Below, piece by piece: positions 8,096-16,592 of a stretch of 64,000 nt of DNA (positions are counted from its first letter, which is position 1; each line of letters opens with the position of its first letter). Where the stretch lies: contig JAFAEG010000073.1 in assembly GCA_023424095.1 (NCBI GenBank), forward strand, positions 1 through 64,000, read 5' to 3'. Origin of the DNA: Pseudomonadota bacterium. Lineage in GTDB: Bacteria; Pseudomonadota; Alphaproteobacteria; Sphingomonadales; Sphingomonadaceae. The position numbers and the translations under genes were made by a program. The notes below the pieces were generated by a model that was not told the origin of the DNA, made no database searches, and was given only the letters and a program-made list of their open reading frames with translations.

Positions 8096-9193
8096 ATGAC
8101 ACCGGCCGCGTTCGACCTCGATCATTTGCGCGCGCTCGCCGCGACGGTGCGGCACGGCGATCTCGGCCGCGCGTCGATCGCGACCGGGCTGGCCCAGAGC
8201 GAGGTGATCCAGGCCGTTGCGCGGCTGGAGGCGCTGACCGGCCACAATCTGATGTCGCGCGAGCCGGGCGTGACTGCGCCGAGCGATGCCGGCGTGCTGC
8301 TGGCGGCGCGGGCCGAGGCGGCGGTGGCGGCTCTGGCCGACGATCGCGACGTGACGATGACGCATGTCGCCGCGCTCGTGGCGCTGGCGGAAGGCGATAC
8401 GGGGGCCCGCGAGGCCGTGCGCGCGCTCGAAGAATTGCTGGGCGTGCCGCTTGCCGAGGGCAGTCGGCTCAACAAGGCCGGCGAGCGGCTGGCGGGCGCC
8501 TGCCGGCTGGCGATCGGCGAGCTGCAGGCCGGGCTGGATGAGCTGGCGGTGCTGGCCGGGCGCGACCAGGGCAGCGTCCGGATTGCCGCGCACCCGTCGG
8601 CGCTCGCGCGGCTGCTGCCCGAGGCGCTGACCCGCTTCATCGCCGAGCATCCGCCGGTGGTGATCGACGTGCAGCCGCTGGGCGCGGATGCGGCGGAGCG
8701 GCTGCGCGACGGCCGGATCGACCTGATCCTCGCCGTCGACACGTCCGGGCTCGCCGGGTTCGAGCTGACTCCGCTGGCGGGTGATCCGCTCGTGATCGCC
8801 GGCCGCACCGGGCATCCGCTTGCCGGGCGGGGCATGCCCGGGCTGGTCCGCCTCGCCTCGGAAGGCTGGGCCCTGCCCGCGCCGGGGAGCGAGGAGCGCG
8901 CGGCGTTCGAGGATATCTTCATCGCCGGCGGCATCTATCCGCCCGCGCCGGGGGTGAGCTGCCCCGACGGGCCGAGCGCGCTCGACCTCGCCCATCGCGC
9001 CAATCTGCTGACCCTGGTCAGCAAGGCGCTGGTCGACGCGACCGGCGGTGCGATGGCGACGATCGGCCCGGTGCAGGCGGAGCGCCGCCGGCTCGTGCTC
9101 GCCGCGCGTGCCGATTGGGTGCCGACCCCGGCGCAGGCGACCTTCATCGAAGAACTGACCGAGGCCGCCTCGGAGGCGCTGATCTCGTTCTGA
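8096..9193 (+). CDS. LysR-family transcriptional regulator with extra HTH-like segment
   Basis: 365 residues, longer than the usual 290-310. Residues about 7-65 form the LysR winged HTH (DLDHLRALAATVRHGDLGRA...AQSEVIQAVARLEALTG). Residues about 88-140 look like a second, decayed copy (HVAALVALAEG ... AVRALEELLGVPLAEG ... LNKAGERLAGA). A periplasmic-binding-protein-like effector domain follows from about 157 (GSVRIAAHPSALARLLPEAL). It diverges from the DUF72 gene, its most obvious target. The effector is unknown. Confidence 0.8.
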   Translation: MTPAAFDLDHLRALAATVRHGDLGRASIATGLAQSEVIQAVARLEALTGHNLMSREPGVTAPSDAGVLLAARAEAAVAALADDRDVTMTHVAALVALAEGDTGAREAVRALEELLGVPLAEGSRLNKAGERLAGACRLAIGELQAGLDELAVLAGRDQGSVRIAAHPSALARLLPEALTRFIAEHPPVVIDVQPLGADAAERLRDGRIDLILAVDTSGLAGFELTPLAGDPLVIAGRTGHPLAGRGMPGLVRLASEGWALPAPGSEERAAFEDIFIAGGIYPPAPGVSCPDGPSALDLAHRANLLTLVSKALVDATGGAMATIGPVQAERRRLVLAARADWVPTPAQATFIEELTEAASEALISF

Positions 9194-9260
9194 CGCGTCG
9201 AAAGGTTGCGCGTCGAAACCGGCTGGCGGGGCGTTCGCGGCAGGGCTAGAGGCCCGAGCC

Positions 9261-10634
9261 ATGACCACGCGCACCGAGAGCGGCAAGGCCGATCCCACCA
9301 TCGAGAGCCGCGACGATCTGCTCGCCATCTTCGCCTCGGGCGAGAAGCCGGCGGAACGCTGGCGGATCGGCACGGAGCATGAGAAATTCGTCTATCGCCT
9401 CGCCGATTTCGCGGCGCCGTCCTACGACGAGCCCGGCGGCATTCGCGACCTGCTCAACGGCCTGACCCGCTTCGGCTGGGAGCCGGTGGTCGAGAATGGC
9501 AATGTCATCGCGCTGACCGGCAAGGATGGCGCGGTCAGCCTGGAACCGGCCGGACAGCTCGAATTGTCCGGCGCGCCCTTGGACAATCTGCACGAGACCT
9601 GCGCCGAGGCCGCCCGCCATCTGCAGCAGGTGAAGCAGGTCGGCGACGAGCTTGGCCTGGGCTTCCTCGGCCTCGGCATGTGGCCGGACAAGACCCGCGC
9701 GGAGCTGCCGGTCATGCCCAAGGGCCGCTACAAGATCATGCTCAACTACATGCCGAAGGTCGGCACGCTCGGCCTCGACATGATGCTGCGCACCTGCACG
9801 ATCCAGACGAACCTGGATTATGCCTCGGAAGCCGACATGGCGCAGAAATTCCGGGTCGGGCTGGCGCTTCAGCCGCTCGCCACCGCCCTGTTCGCCAGTT
9901 CGCCTTTCACCGAAGGCAAGCCGAACGGCTTCAAGAGTTTCCGCAGCCACATCTGGTCGGACACCGATCCCGATCGCACCGGCATGCTGCCCTTCGTGTT
10001 CGAGGACGGCTTCGGCTACGACCGCTATCTCGACTTCGCGCTCGACGTGCCGATGTATTTCGTCTTCCGCGACGGCAAATATCTCGACGTCGCCGGCCGC
10101 TCCTTCCGCGATTTCCTGAAGGGCGAATTGCCCGAATTGCCCGGCGAGAAGCCGCTGGTGAGCGATTTCAACGATCACCTTTCCACCATCTTCCCGGAAG
10201 TCCGGCTGAAGAGCTTTCTGGAAATGCGCGGCGCGGACGGCGGCAAATGGGCGAGGATCTGCGCCTTGCCCGCTTTGTGGGTCGGCCTGCTCTATGACGG
10301 CGGCGCCCGCGACGCGGCCTGGGACGAAGTCAAGCATTGGACTTTGGCCGAGCGGCAGGCGCTGCGCGACGCGGTCCCGCGCGAGGGGCTGGCGGCGAAG
10401 GTGCCGGGCGGCGGCGATCTGCGCAGCTTCGGCGCGCGGATCATCGATCTGGCGGAGGCGGGCCTGTCGAAGCGCGCCCGACTGAACGGCGCCGGCGATA
10501 ATGAAGCGGGTTTTCTCGCACCGTTGCGCGAAGTCCTCACTTCAGGGGAATCCCCGGCGGATCGCATGCTGCGCCGCTATGCCGGGGAATGGGCCGGCGA
10601 CGTTGCCCAGGTCTATGACGAGGAATCTTTCTGA
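9261..10634 (+). CDS. gshA: glutamate-cysteine ligase (plant/alphaproteobacterial type)
   Basis: 457-residue ATP-dependent ligase forming gamma-glutamylcysteine, the first step of glutathione synthesis. It matches the GCS2/plant-type subfamily: RIGTEHEKFVY near the start (substrate and metal Glu), LEPAGQLELSGAPL, MPKGRYKIMLNYMPKVG, TIQTNLDY and the C-terminal MLRRYAGEWAGD. Length is normal for the group. Glutathione users elsewhere in the window (YghU-like and GFA-like proteins) fit. Confidence 0.92.
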   Translation: MTTRTESGKADPTIESRDDLLAIFASGEKPAERWRIGTEHEKFVYRLADFAAPSYDEPGGIRDLLNGLTRFGWEPVVENGNVIALTGKDGAVSLEPAGQLELSGAPLDNLHETCAEAARHLQQVKQVGDELGLGFLGLGMWPDKTRAELPVMPKGRYKIMLNYMPKVGTLGLDMMLRTCTIQTNLDYASEADMAQKFRVGLALQPLATALFASSPFTEGKPNGFKSFRSHIWSDTDPDRTGMLPFVFEDGFGYDRYLDFALDVPMYFVFRDGKYLDVAGRSFRDFLKGELPELPGEKPLVSDFNDHLSTIFPEVRLKSFLEMRGADGGKWARICALPALWVGLLYDGGARDAAWDEVKHWTLAERQALRDAVPREGLAAKVPGGGDLRSFGARIIDLAEAGLSKRARLNGAGDNEAGFLAPLREVLTSGESPADRMLRRYAGEWAGDVAQVYDEESF

Positions 10635-10751
10635 CGCATTTCATCGCTGCTCATGCACGGTTCATCGCATGAGTCGCTTATGCAGCAAACCAGACACCGC
10701 ATCGCCTGGCGGGTGCCACGCGGTCGTCGGTGAAACGGTGGGGAGGACATC

Positions 10752-11564
10752 ATGCGTAACCTGAAAATCTTGAAGGCAGCCTTGCTCGCTGCACCCGTTT
10801 TCTTCTTCGCGGCGCCCGCTTCGGCGCAGCCGGGCAACCATCATGGCGATATCGCTCAGGACCATGCCGATCATGGCGAGGTCTCGCAGCCGATCGATCC
10901 GAATGCGGTGCGCGTGAACCTGCCGGAGCCGGCCGAGGCCTGGGCCGACCATCGCGTGCAGCTGGAAGCCGGCCGCCGCTATTCGATCCGCGTCCAGTCC
11001 GACGCCTTCGACCCGGTCGCCCGCCTGGTCCGCGCCGGCTCGACCGACGTGCTAGCCGAGGATGATGACAGCGGCGGCGGGATGAGCCCGCTGATCACCT
11101 TCACGCCGCAGACTTCGGGTGAATATGTCGTGCAGGTGAAGAGCTTCGCGCCGGGCGGCTCGGGCGAATTCGCGGTCAGCGTGAACGCGATGGGGGACCT
11201 GCCCCCCTTGATCTCGCGCGGCGCGCGCACCGAGCGTAGCAATTGGCAGGTCTATGCTGGCAATCTCGGCGCCAGCAGCCCGGCCGATCGCGGCCGCAGG
11301 TTCGCCGATTATGAGCTGCGCATGGCGGATGGCGAGGTCGCCATGCTGCACGTGCTGGCCGGAAGCGACGAACTGGATCCGATGCTTCAGGTTTTCGCAG
11401 TATCGGACCGGGGCCTGACCCCGCTCGCGGAGGATGATGATGGCGGCGGCGGGCTGAACCCGTTCATCCTGTTCGCGCCCTCCGAGGCAGGGACCTATGT
11501 CGTGCGCGTGATCGGCTACGACGAGAGCTCGACGGGCGCCTACCGGCTGCGCATCGGCAAGTAG
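10752..11564 (+). CDS. secreted protein with two PPC-like beta repeats
   Basis: 270 residues with a clear signal peptide (about 1-25, ending ASA-Q). The mature part is an internal duplication: both halves contain an LAEDDD-G-GGG motif followed by a P-LITF/ILF beta strand and GEYVVQV/GTYVVRV, resembling bacterial pre-peptidase C-terminal domains. No catalytic domain is attached, which is unusual because such domains normally flank a peptidase. A strong GGGGAGG Shine-Dalgarno precedes the ATG. The role is unknown; it is presumably periplasmic or extracellular. Confidence 0.75.
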   Translation: MRNLKILKAALLAAPVFFFAAPASAQPGNHHGDIAQDHADHGEVSQPIDPNAVRVNLPEPAEAWADHRVQLEAGRRYSIRVQSDAFDPVARLVRAGSTDVLAEDDDSGGGMSPLITFTPQTSGEYVVQVKSFAPGGSGEFAVSVNAMGDLPPLISRGARTERSNWQVYAGNLGASSPADRGRRFADYELRMADGEVAMLHVLAGSDELDPMLQVFAVSDRGLTPLAEDDDGGGGLNPFILFAPSEAGTYVVRVIGYDESSTGAYRLRIGK

Positions 11565-11572
11565 AGCGTCCA

Positions 11573-11596
11573 GCGGCGGCTTGGGGGAGCCGCCGC
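11573..11596. terminator. bidirectional terminator hairpin
   Basis: A perfect 9-bp stem, GCGGCGGCT (11573-11581) and AGCCGCCGC (11588-11596), with a 6-base loop lies exactly between two convergent genes. It lacks a long T-tract but is placed to end both transcripts. Confidence 0.65.
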
Positions 11597-11602
11597 GGCT
11601 GC

Positions 11603-12937
11603 TTATTCCGCGGGAGCCGGCGAGGGTGACTTCGCCGGCTTTTGCGTGCCGATCAGGAAGCGGATGAAGCGCGGTACGGCGCCGCGCCGCTCCATCCAGT
11701 CGGCATAAGCGCGATAGGCCGGGTCTTCGGACAGATGCTTCTCTTCGGTCCGGGCCCGCCAATAATAGACGCCGCTGACCGCCACCATGATCACGGTGTT
11801 GCGCACCGAATCGACCAGGCTGCCATTGACCGACAGGAAGGGCAGCACCGCGAACCACCAGAACAGGTTCTTGGAAAGATAGGCCGGATGCTTGGTCCAG
11901 GCATAAGGGCCGTGCGTCAGGATGCCGCGGTGGGTGAGGTTCGAAAAGCGCAGGCCGAAGGCGATCGTCGCCCAGGCATAGATGCCGGTGAGGATCGCCA
12001 GCCACGCGGCATTCAGCGTCGTCAGGATGTTGGACCCGTCCAGCCAATGTACCCAGCCGTCGCCGCCCGCCGTGCCCGGATGATAATTGAGCGGCCCGCC
12101 GTCGCCCATCAGGATGAAGGGCGGATAGCAGATCAACGCCGCCATCCAGGCCTGGGCATAGGGATTGGCCGAGCGGATGTGCGCGTCCAGCACCTTGAAG
12201 GTCATGATGTAGCCGACGCTCGCCATCGTCACGTCGATCATGAACATCAAAGCGATCAGCCACAGGCCGAACTGGGCCGGGCTGGCGAGAATCCAGTCGG
12301 TGCTGGCGCTGACCGCCGCCGACCAGTTGCCGGGCGTGATGGCGAGCATGAAGGCCAGGAAGAAGGCCTTGATCGCCCAGGACCGGAAGAAATCGAACAT
12401 GATCTCGCGGTCGACCTCTTCGGTGCGGCCGATGATCCACGAGCCGAAATGCCAGGCGCCGTCCTTCGGCTCCTTCAGCCGCCGGTCGAGCCAGAGCACG
12501 TAAGGCACCGACAGCACGACCATCGGCACGGCCGCGAACATGAAGAGCTGCATCGAGAAGAGGTAAGGGTCGGCCCAATACCAGCGGGCGATGCAATAAA
12601 GGGACCCGATAATCCCCCAGATGCCCCACAGGCCGGCAAGCTTGACGATGCTGACGTCGAGCACGTCCTTCACCGGCCGCGGCGGCGAATCCCAATCCAG
12701 GCCCGTGGACGGGTTGCGGTGGACCTTGTCTACCAGCAGCGACCACAGCACCATCGGCACCGCGCAGGCAGCCAAAGCAACCAACGCCGACAGCGGCCCG
12801 GACATGCCGAGGGCGCGGGCGATGCCGGCCCAGACCAGCAACCCGACCAGCCCGGCAAGGCCCACGCCCCCGCTCACGGCGGAGGCCGGGCGCGGATCGG
12901 CCTGGAGGCTGGGGTCGGTCGCGGCGGCGGTGGACAT
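11603..12937 (-). CDS. isoprenylcysteine carboxylmethyltransferase-like membrane protein
   Basis: 444 residues with about eight to ten hydrophobic helices. The last third carries the ICMT/phospholipid-methyltransferase signature: NLTHRGILTHGPYAWTKHPAYLSKNLFWW, then RARTEEKHL and YRAYADWMERRGAVPRF. The N-terminal helices are extra compared with the usual 170-220-residue bacterial members. A SAM-dependent methyl transfer within the membrane is expected; bacterial substrates are unknown. Confidence 0.75.
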   Translation of the reverse strand: MSTAAATDPSLQADPRPASAVSGGVGLAGLVGLLVWAGIARALGMSGPLSALVALAACAVPMVLWSLLVDKVHRNPSTGLDWDSPPRPVKDVLDVSIVKLAGLWGIWGIIGSLYCIARWYWADPYLFSMQLFMFAAVPMVVLSVPYVLWLDRRLKEPKDGAWHFGSWIIGRTEEVDREIMFDFFRSWAIKAFFLAFMLAITPGNWSAAVSASTDWILASPAQFGLWLIALMFMIDVTMASVGYIMTFKVLDAHIRSANPYAQAWMAALICYPPFILMGDGGPLNYHPGTAGGDGWVHWLDGSNILTTLNAAWLAILTGIYAWATIAFGLRFSNLTHRGILTHGPYAWTKHPAYLSKNLFWWFAVLPFLSVNGSLVDSVRNTVIMVAVSGVYYWRARTEEKHLSEDPAYRAYADWMERRGAVPRFIRFLIGTQKPAKSPSPAPAE

Positions 12938-13058
12938 GAGCGGCGCTTAAGGGAGAAATGGTAAGGAAGCCGTGAAGGATCCGAACCGGTTTCACTTCGC
13001 CGCAAACCCGATCATATTTCCGCCCGCGTAAGCGCTTCGTAAACCAGTCTTGCGGCAA

Positions 13059-13092
13059 GGCTTTGGGTCAGACGGGAAAACCCGCGAAAGCC
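13059..13092 (+). promoter_or_regulatory. leader hairpin upstream of the PilZ gene
   Basis: The 5' region of the PilZ gene can fold as GGCTTT (13059-13064) with AAAGCC (13087-13092), enclosing an inner CGGG-AAAA-CCCG stem (13073-13084). It ends 16 bases before the ATG. It does not match the c-di-GMP-I riboswitch consensus as I know it, but a structured leader before a c-di-GMP receptor gene is notable. Confidence 0.4.
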
Positions 13093-13108
13093 AAGTGGAT
13101 AGTGACCA

Positions 13109-13753
13109 ATGTTGCCGCACGAATATGTGGAGGAGACGAGCCTCTCGCTCTCTCCCGCCGCGCCTCCGCCGCCTGAGCGGCGCGACGGTCAGCGGCATCT
13201 CACGATCCTGCGCGTCGGTGCGCTGACCATCGATGGCGTGCGCGAACTGTGCCTGGTCCGCAATATTTCCGCCGGCGGGGTCATGGCGCACGTCTACCGT
13301 CAGATCGGCGTCGGCACCGAGGTCGAAATCGAGATCAAGAATGATTTGCCGATCCACGGCAAGGTGGTGTGGGAACGCGATTCGAACATCGGCGTCGCCT
13401 TCGACGAAAAGATCGACGTGCCGGGGCTCCTTGCCGCCTCCAAGGCGCTCGGCGACGGCCGCCGCGCCCGCAGCCCGCGCGTCCAGGTCGATCGCCACGC
13501 CCGCCTGCGCTGCGGCGCCGAAGTTTACGAGGTCCATGCCTGCGACGTCAGCCAGGGCGGCGTGAAGATCGAGACGGATGCGGAATTGCCGATCGACGCC
13601 GACGTGGTCGTTACCCTGGAGGGCTTCCGCCCACTCGCCGGCATCGTCCGCTGGGCGCGCGACGGTTTTGCCGGCATCAATTTCATTCAGGTGATCCCGA
13701 TTGCCGAATTGTGCGAGTGGCTTCGGGCCGCGGATACGCCTTCGGAGCGTTGA
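13109..13753 (+). CDS. tandem PilZ-domain protein (c-di-GMP receptor)
   Basis: 214 residues formed by two PilZ domains. The first (about 15-115) has RHLTILRVG and NISAGGV. The second (about 120-205) has an R-rich stretch before VDRHARL and DVSQGGVKI. The paired RxxxR and D/NxSxxG motifs bind cyclic-di-GMP. No enzymatic or membrane part is attached, so it probably acts as a soluble c-di-GMP-responsive adaptor. The long 5' region before it holds a hairpin. Confidence 0.85.
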   Translation: MLPHEYVEETSLSLSPAAPPPPERRDGQRHLTILRVGALTIDGVRELCLVRNISAGGVMAHVYRQIGVGTEVEIEIKNDLPIHGKVVWERDSNIGVAFDEKIDVPGLLAASKALGDGRRARSPRVQVDRHARLRCGAEVYEVHACDVSQGGVKIETDAELPIDADVVVTLEGFRPLAGIVRWARDGFAGINFIQVIPIAELCEWLRAADTPSER

Positions 13754-13808
13754 CAGCCCCCCACCCTTTCGCCAAGGGAGCGCGCTTCCTAACTAGGATG
13801 CTCCCCAC

Positions 13809-13895
13809 GGACAGGTGGCCGAGTGGTTAAAGGCAGCAGACTGTAAATCTGCCCGGGTTTCCCGTACGCTGGTTCGAATCCAGCCCTGTCCACCA
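13809..13895 (+). tRNA. tRNA-Tyr (anticodon GTA)
   Basis: An 87-base tRNA with an encoded CCA. The acceptor stem GGACAGG pairs with CCTGTCC, the anticodon stem GCAGA/TCTGC encloses CTGTAAA (anticodon GTA), there is a long variable arm, and the T loop is GGTTCGAATCC. Its 3' 56 bases are the attachment site of the integrated element that follows, and the tRNA stays intact after integration. Confidence 0.97.
13840..13895. repeat. attL: 56-bp direct repeat inside tRNA-Tyr
   Basis: Positions 13840-13895 (anticodon loop to CCA) are identical to 32714-32769; the flanking bases differ at both ends. It lies 4 bases from the integrase stop codon, the usual place for a tRNA-directed tyrosine integrase. 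Confidence 0.95.
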
Positions 13896-13899
13896 GAGC

Positions 13900-15141
13900 T
13901 TAAGCTGCTGAAATTAGTGGCTTTGTGGCCCCAGCCGCTGATGCGACCTGAGCGAGCCCCGAATCCCCAACTGGTAATTCACTGGTAATCGTGCGCGCCG
14001 TGTCGAGGTCGAGCGCGCTGATCGCGTCGTCGATATGCTGGCCGTGCACGTGGGTATAATGCAGCACCATCGCATAAGATTTGTGCCCGCTGATCTTCAT
14101 GATGGTCGGGATATCGACGCCGGCCTTCACCAGTCGCGTGATCGCGGTGTGGCGCATGACGTGCGGCGTCACGAGGTCAGGATCCAACCCGGCGCGCTTC
14201 ACGGCCCGGCGGAACTGATCGTGCATTGAGGCCCGGTGCGGGCTCCTGCAGCGCTTGTCGCGCGCTCGAAATATCCAGCCCTGCCGATCACCTTCCGGCC
14301 GGCGCTCGCGATGCCGCTTGATCGCCTCGGCCAGGCGCGGCGTGATCGGCTGCTCCCGGCCGCCGGCCTTCGCCTCGCCGATCGTCAGCCGATTCGAGAA
14401 GAAGTCGATCTCTGAATATTTCCGCTCGAGGATTTCGGAATGTCGCATCGCGGCGCCGAGGCCGAACTCGACGAACAGCTCGACGTCGGGATCGTGGTCC
14501 TCGGCCGCGCTGGCGAGCAGCCGGGCGCATTGCTCCGGCGAGAGGACCCGGATGGGCTTCCGCTTCTCCTTCGCCATCGGGATCGCGGGGATCGCGTCGG
14601 GCTTGATCCATTTCCAGTCCGGCGACGCGGCCTTGCGCAGCATATGCTTCAGCGTCGCAAACTGCCGGTTCACGGTGGCGTCGCTATAGCCCGCGGCCCG
14701 CTTTCTCTTCCGATAGGCGCGGAGGCCGAACTCGGTCAGCTTGTCGAGCCGATGGTCGCCGAATTCCGGGACGAGGTGCAGGTCGAGGTGCTCGCGCTTG
14801 TTCTTGATGCTCTTGCCGCCGCCGGCTTCCATCTGATCCAGGTATCTGGTCGCGGCCTCCCGGAGCGATATCGCCAGCTTGCGTCCCGTCGGGAGGCTCA
14901 GGCGCCCTTCCCTGGCCCTGGCGCGGGCATTCTCGATAAAGGTCTCGCACTGGGTGGGAGTGACGCCCTCGCTCTCCCTGCCGATCACCCGGGCGATGCG
15001 CTCCCCGTCGACCATGATCTGGACGCTGTAGCGCACGTCACCGTCCGGAAGGCGCTCTGCAGTGATGCCGCGCGCCGTGGCCTTCTCACCGCGGGCAAGA
15101 GCCCGGACGAGGGTGCGGTTGATGCGGTCGGGCTTAGTCAT
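13900..15141 (-). CDS. int: tyrosine-recombinase integrase of the element
   Basis: 413 residues from the ATG at 15141, chosen because it overlaps the upstream stop as ATGACTAA; a reading frame extends further upstream but is unlikely. An N-terminal arm/core-binding domain (about 60-185) precedes the catalytic domain with Arg in GLGAAMRHSEI, Lys in GEAKAGG, HVMRHTAITRL (HxxR), ISGHKS and the nucleophile in LHYTH. All catalytic residues are present. It should recombine the tRNA-Tyr att site next to its own 3' end. Confidence 0.93.
   Translation of the reverse strand: MTKPDRINRTLVRALARGEKATARGITAERLPDGDVRYSVQIMVDGERIARVIGRESEGVTPTQCETFIENARARAREGRLSLPTGRKLAISLREAATRYLDQMEAGGGKSIKNKREHLDLHLVPEFGDHRLDKLTEFGLRAYRKRKRAAGYSDATVNRQFATLKHMLRKAASPDWKWIKPDAIPAIPMAKEKRKPIRVLSPEQCARLLASAAEDHDPDVELFVEFGLGAAMRHSEILERKYSEIDFFSNRLTIGEAKAGGREQPITPRLAEAIKRHRERRPEGDRQGWIFRARDKRCRSPHRASMHDQFRRAVKRAGLDPDLVTPHVMRHTAITRLVKAGVDIPTIMKISGHKSYAMVLHYTHVHGQHIDDAISALDLDTARTITSELPVGDSGLAQVASAAGATKPLISAA
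13970..13994. promoter_or_regulatory. possible integrase arm-type sites
   Basis: ACTGGTAAT occurs twice with an 11-base period (13970-13978, 13981-13989). The longer form GGTAATCGTGC (13984-13994) has a near copy, GGTAATCATGC, at 32590-32600 just inside the right end. Such repeats near both ends could be integrase arm sites; the left ones lie inside the integrase coding region. Confidence 0.3.
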
Positions 15142-15829
15142 TGCCCTGCGTTGGGACGTCAATGCCGCGCGACCGGAGCAGGGCGTTGACGATCTGCTCG
15201 GCGAAGGCTTTTGCCCGCTGGCTGCGCTCCTGCGCTTCCCAAATCGGCAATATGTCTGAAGGTAGGTCGGGCTTGGGGCGCGGCCCGCGTGCTGCCTTGG
15301 CGGCCCGAGCATCGCGCGCCTTTGCTTTGTCGTCTTCTGAGAGATCGGACTGGTTGGCCCTCATCTTGTAATCAAGATCCGCGAGGCCAATCGCCTCCCA
15401 TTCGCGCAATTCCTCCTCGTAGGCCCGCAGCGCGGCGTTTACGCTTTCGTCGCTGAGGATGAGGTCCGGGCTTACATCGCCGTCGTCGCCAAATGCGGCG
15501 ATCATTTTGAACAGCCGACTCAGTTCCGTCGAAACGATATTCGCAGCCGTCGCGTCCTCGAGCCACGACCGTCCGATCTGGCGGGAAACGTGATCCATCA
15601 CCGCCTGAATGATCCTAAGGATTTCGGCTTGCTCTGGCCCACCTAGGGCAATCTCATCGCGGAAGGACTGCTCAAGTCGGTGCTCCACTTCCTGAGCGAG
15701 TGATCGGCCACTGCGATTCGCCGCGGCCTCCACGGCCAGCCTAACCTCCTCAGTCGTCCGGAGATTCAGCGGGTAACGCTTCCCTGCCTCTCCCGCCGGC
15801 GGCGTCTTGGGGGAATTTCTAGGTGGCAC
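15134..15829 (-). CDS. ribbon-helix-helix (Arc-like) DNA-binding protein
   Basis: 231 residues. The N-terminal region RYPLNLRTTEEVRLAVEAAA followed by NRSGRSLAQEVEHRLEQSF is a typical Arc-family ribbon-helix-helix domain; the rest is charged and mostly helical with no recognised domain. It overlaps the integrase start by 8 bases, so the two are translated from one message. A role in controlling integrase expression or element repression is inferred. It diverges from the small HTH gene across a gap holding a repeated GCA-GATATTTC motif. Confidence 0.75.
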   Translation of the reverse strand: MPPRNSPKTPPAGEAGKRYPLNLRTTEEVRLAVEAAANRSGRSLAQEVEHRLEQSFRDEIALGGPEQAEILRIIQAVMDHVSRQIGRSWLEDATAANIVSTELSRLFKMIAAFGDDGDVSPDLILSDESVNAALRAYEEELREWEAIGLADLDYKMRANQSDLSEDDKAKARDARAAKAARGPRPKPDLPSDILPIWEAQERSQRAKAFAEQIVNALLRSRGIDVPTQGND

Positions 15830-15851
15830 TTTCTATCTCCATCTTCGGCAT

Positions 15852-15922
15852 GCATGATATTTCACGCAATGCCTGTTGACAACCCTTCGCGTTCTACAGC
15901 ATTACCGTCTGCACGATATTTC
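15852..15922. promoter_or_regulatory. divergent control region with repeated GCA(T/C)GATATTTC
   Basis: The motif GCATGATATTTC (15852-15863) recurs as GCACGATATTTC (15911-15922), 59 bases apart. Between them is a consensus TTGACA (15876-15881) with a weak -10 17 bases on. The region separates the RHH/integrase operon from the HTH gene, so it is a candidate lysogeny-type switch operator. Confidence 0.45.
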
Positions 15923-15943
15923 TTGCAGAGGAAGGTTGCCGCT

Positions 15944-16177
15944 ATGGAGACCGTTCAACACGAGGGCTCAAAGCCCCCTGTCATGGCTCGAATCCTAGAG
16001 GATGGCCGGATGAGCCGCGCAGACGCTGCGGTCTATCTGGGGGTCAATCCCAAGACGCTCGCGCAACATGCATGGGCCGGGACAGGCCCGCGCTTCACGA
16101 AGGTCCTGGGCCGCGCCTGGTACTTCAAGCAGGATCTGGATGCGTTCATCGCGGCCGGTCTGCGGCAGGTCGCGTGA
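15944..16177 (+). CDS. small helix-turn-helix (excisionase-like) protein
   Basis: 77 residues from the ATG at 15944, chosen for its GAGGAAGG Shine-Dalgarno 8 bases upstream. Residues about 22-70 (MSRADAAVYLGVNPKTLAQHA ending in FKQDLDAFIAAG) form the MerR/excisionase-type winged HTH used by phage regulators and Xis proteins. It is the first rightward gene of the element, followed by a terminator hairpin, and is probably a directionality or lysogeny control protein. Confidence 0.75.
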   Translation: METVQHEGSKPPVMARILEDGRMSRADAAVYLGVNPKTLAQHAWAGTGPRFTKVLGRAWYFKQDLDAFIAAGLRQVA

Positions 16178-16217
16178 CCCATGCGAGCGGCAAGGCGGGC
16201 GCGCCCTGAAACGCGAA

Positions 16218-16242
16218 AAGCCCGCGGGGTTAGCGCGGGCTT
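16218..16242 (+). terminator. intrinsic terminator-like hairpin
   Basis: AAGCCCGCG (16218-16226) pairs perfectly with CGCGGGCTT (16234-16242) across a 7-base loop and is followed by TCTCT. It lies 40 bases after the HTH gene and would insulate it from the primase operon. Confidence 0.6.
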
Positions 16243-16358
16243 CTCTCCGAAGCTTGGAGGCGATCGGGAGTTCCTCACATACTATTCACCGCGCGGCGTC
16301 GCAAGGCCCGGCCGGATCATGACGACGCACTGGCTGCGCGCGACCGACGAGGTGGCCT

Positions 16359-16592
16359 GTGGTTAGGGATGGCGCCCTGCTGCTTCAGGGCGAGGCCGAA
16401 CGACGCTCTATGCGATATGCGTCGGCCGTCCCCGCCAATCCTGCGCCGGAGCCTTGCACCAGCGAAACAGCGTTCGGAGCATCTCTGGCGCCGTTCCCCT
16501 GCGAGGCAGCGGCCCGAACCGCGCTCATGATTGAGGGCGCCACTGAAGTTTACGCTGTGAACTGGCCCCTCGTCGGACGAGACACCGTATGA
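16359..16592 (+). CDS. hypothetical protein of the element
   Basis: A 77-residue ORF with a GTG start at 16359; an ATG at 16410 is an alternative. Its stop overlaps the next start as ATGA, which supports it being translated. No domain is recognised; composition is alanine-rich. The 180 bp before it contain only the terminator hairpin. Confidence 0.45.
   Translation: MVRDGALLLQGEAERRSMRYASAVPANPAPEPCTSETAFGASLAPFPCEAAARTALMIEGATEVYAVNWPLVGRDTV

Noticed and set aside
13059..13108. PilZ leader considered as a c-di-GMP-I riboswitch
   Set aside because: The conserved GEMM core segments are not present in the right order; kept only as an unclassified hairpin.
16181..16366. 61-codon ORF after the HTH gene
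   Set aside because: A terminator-like hairpin lies inside it and its composition is not protein-like.
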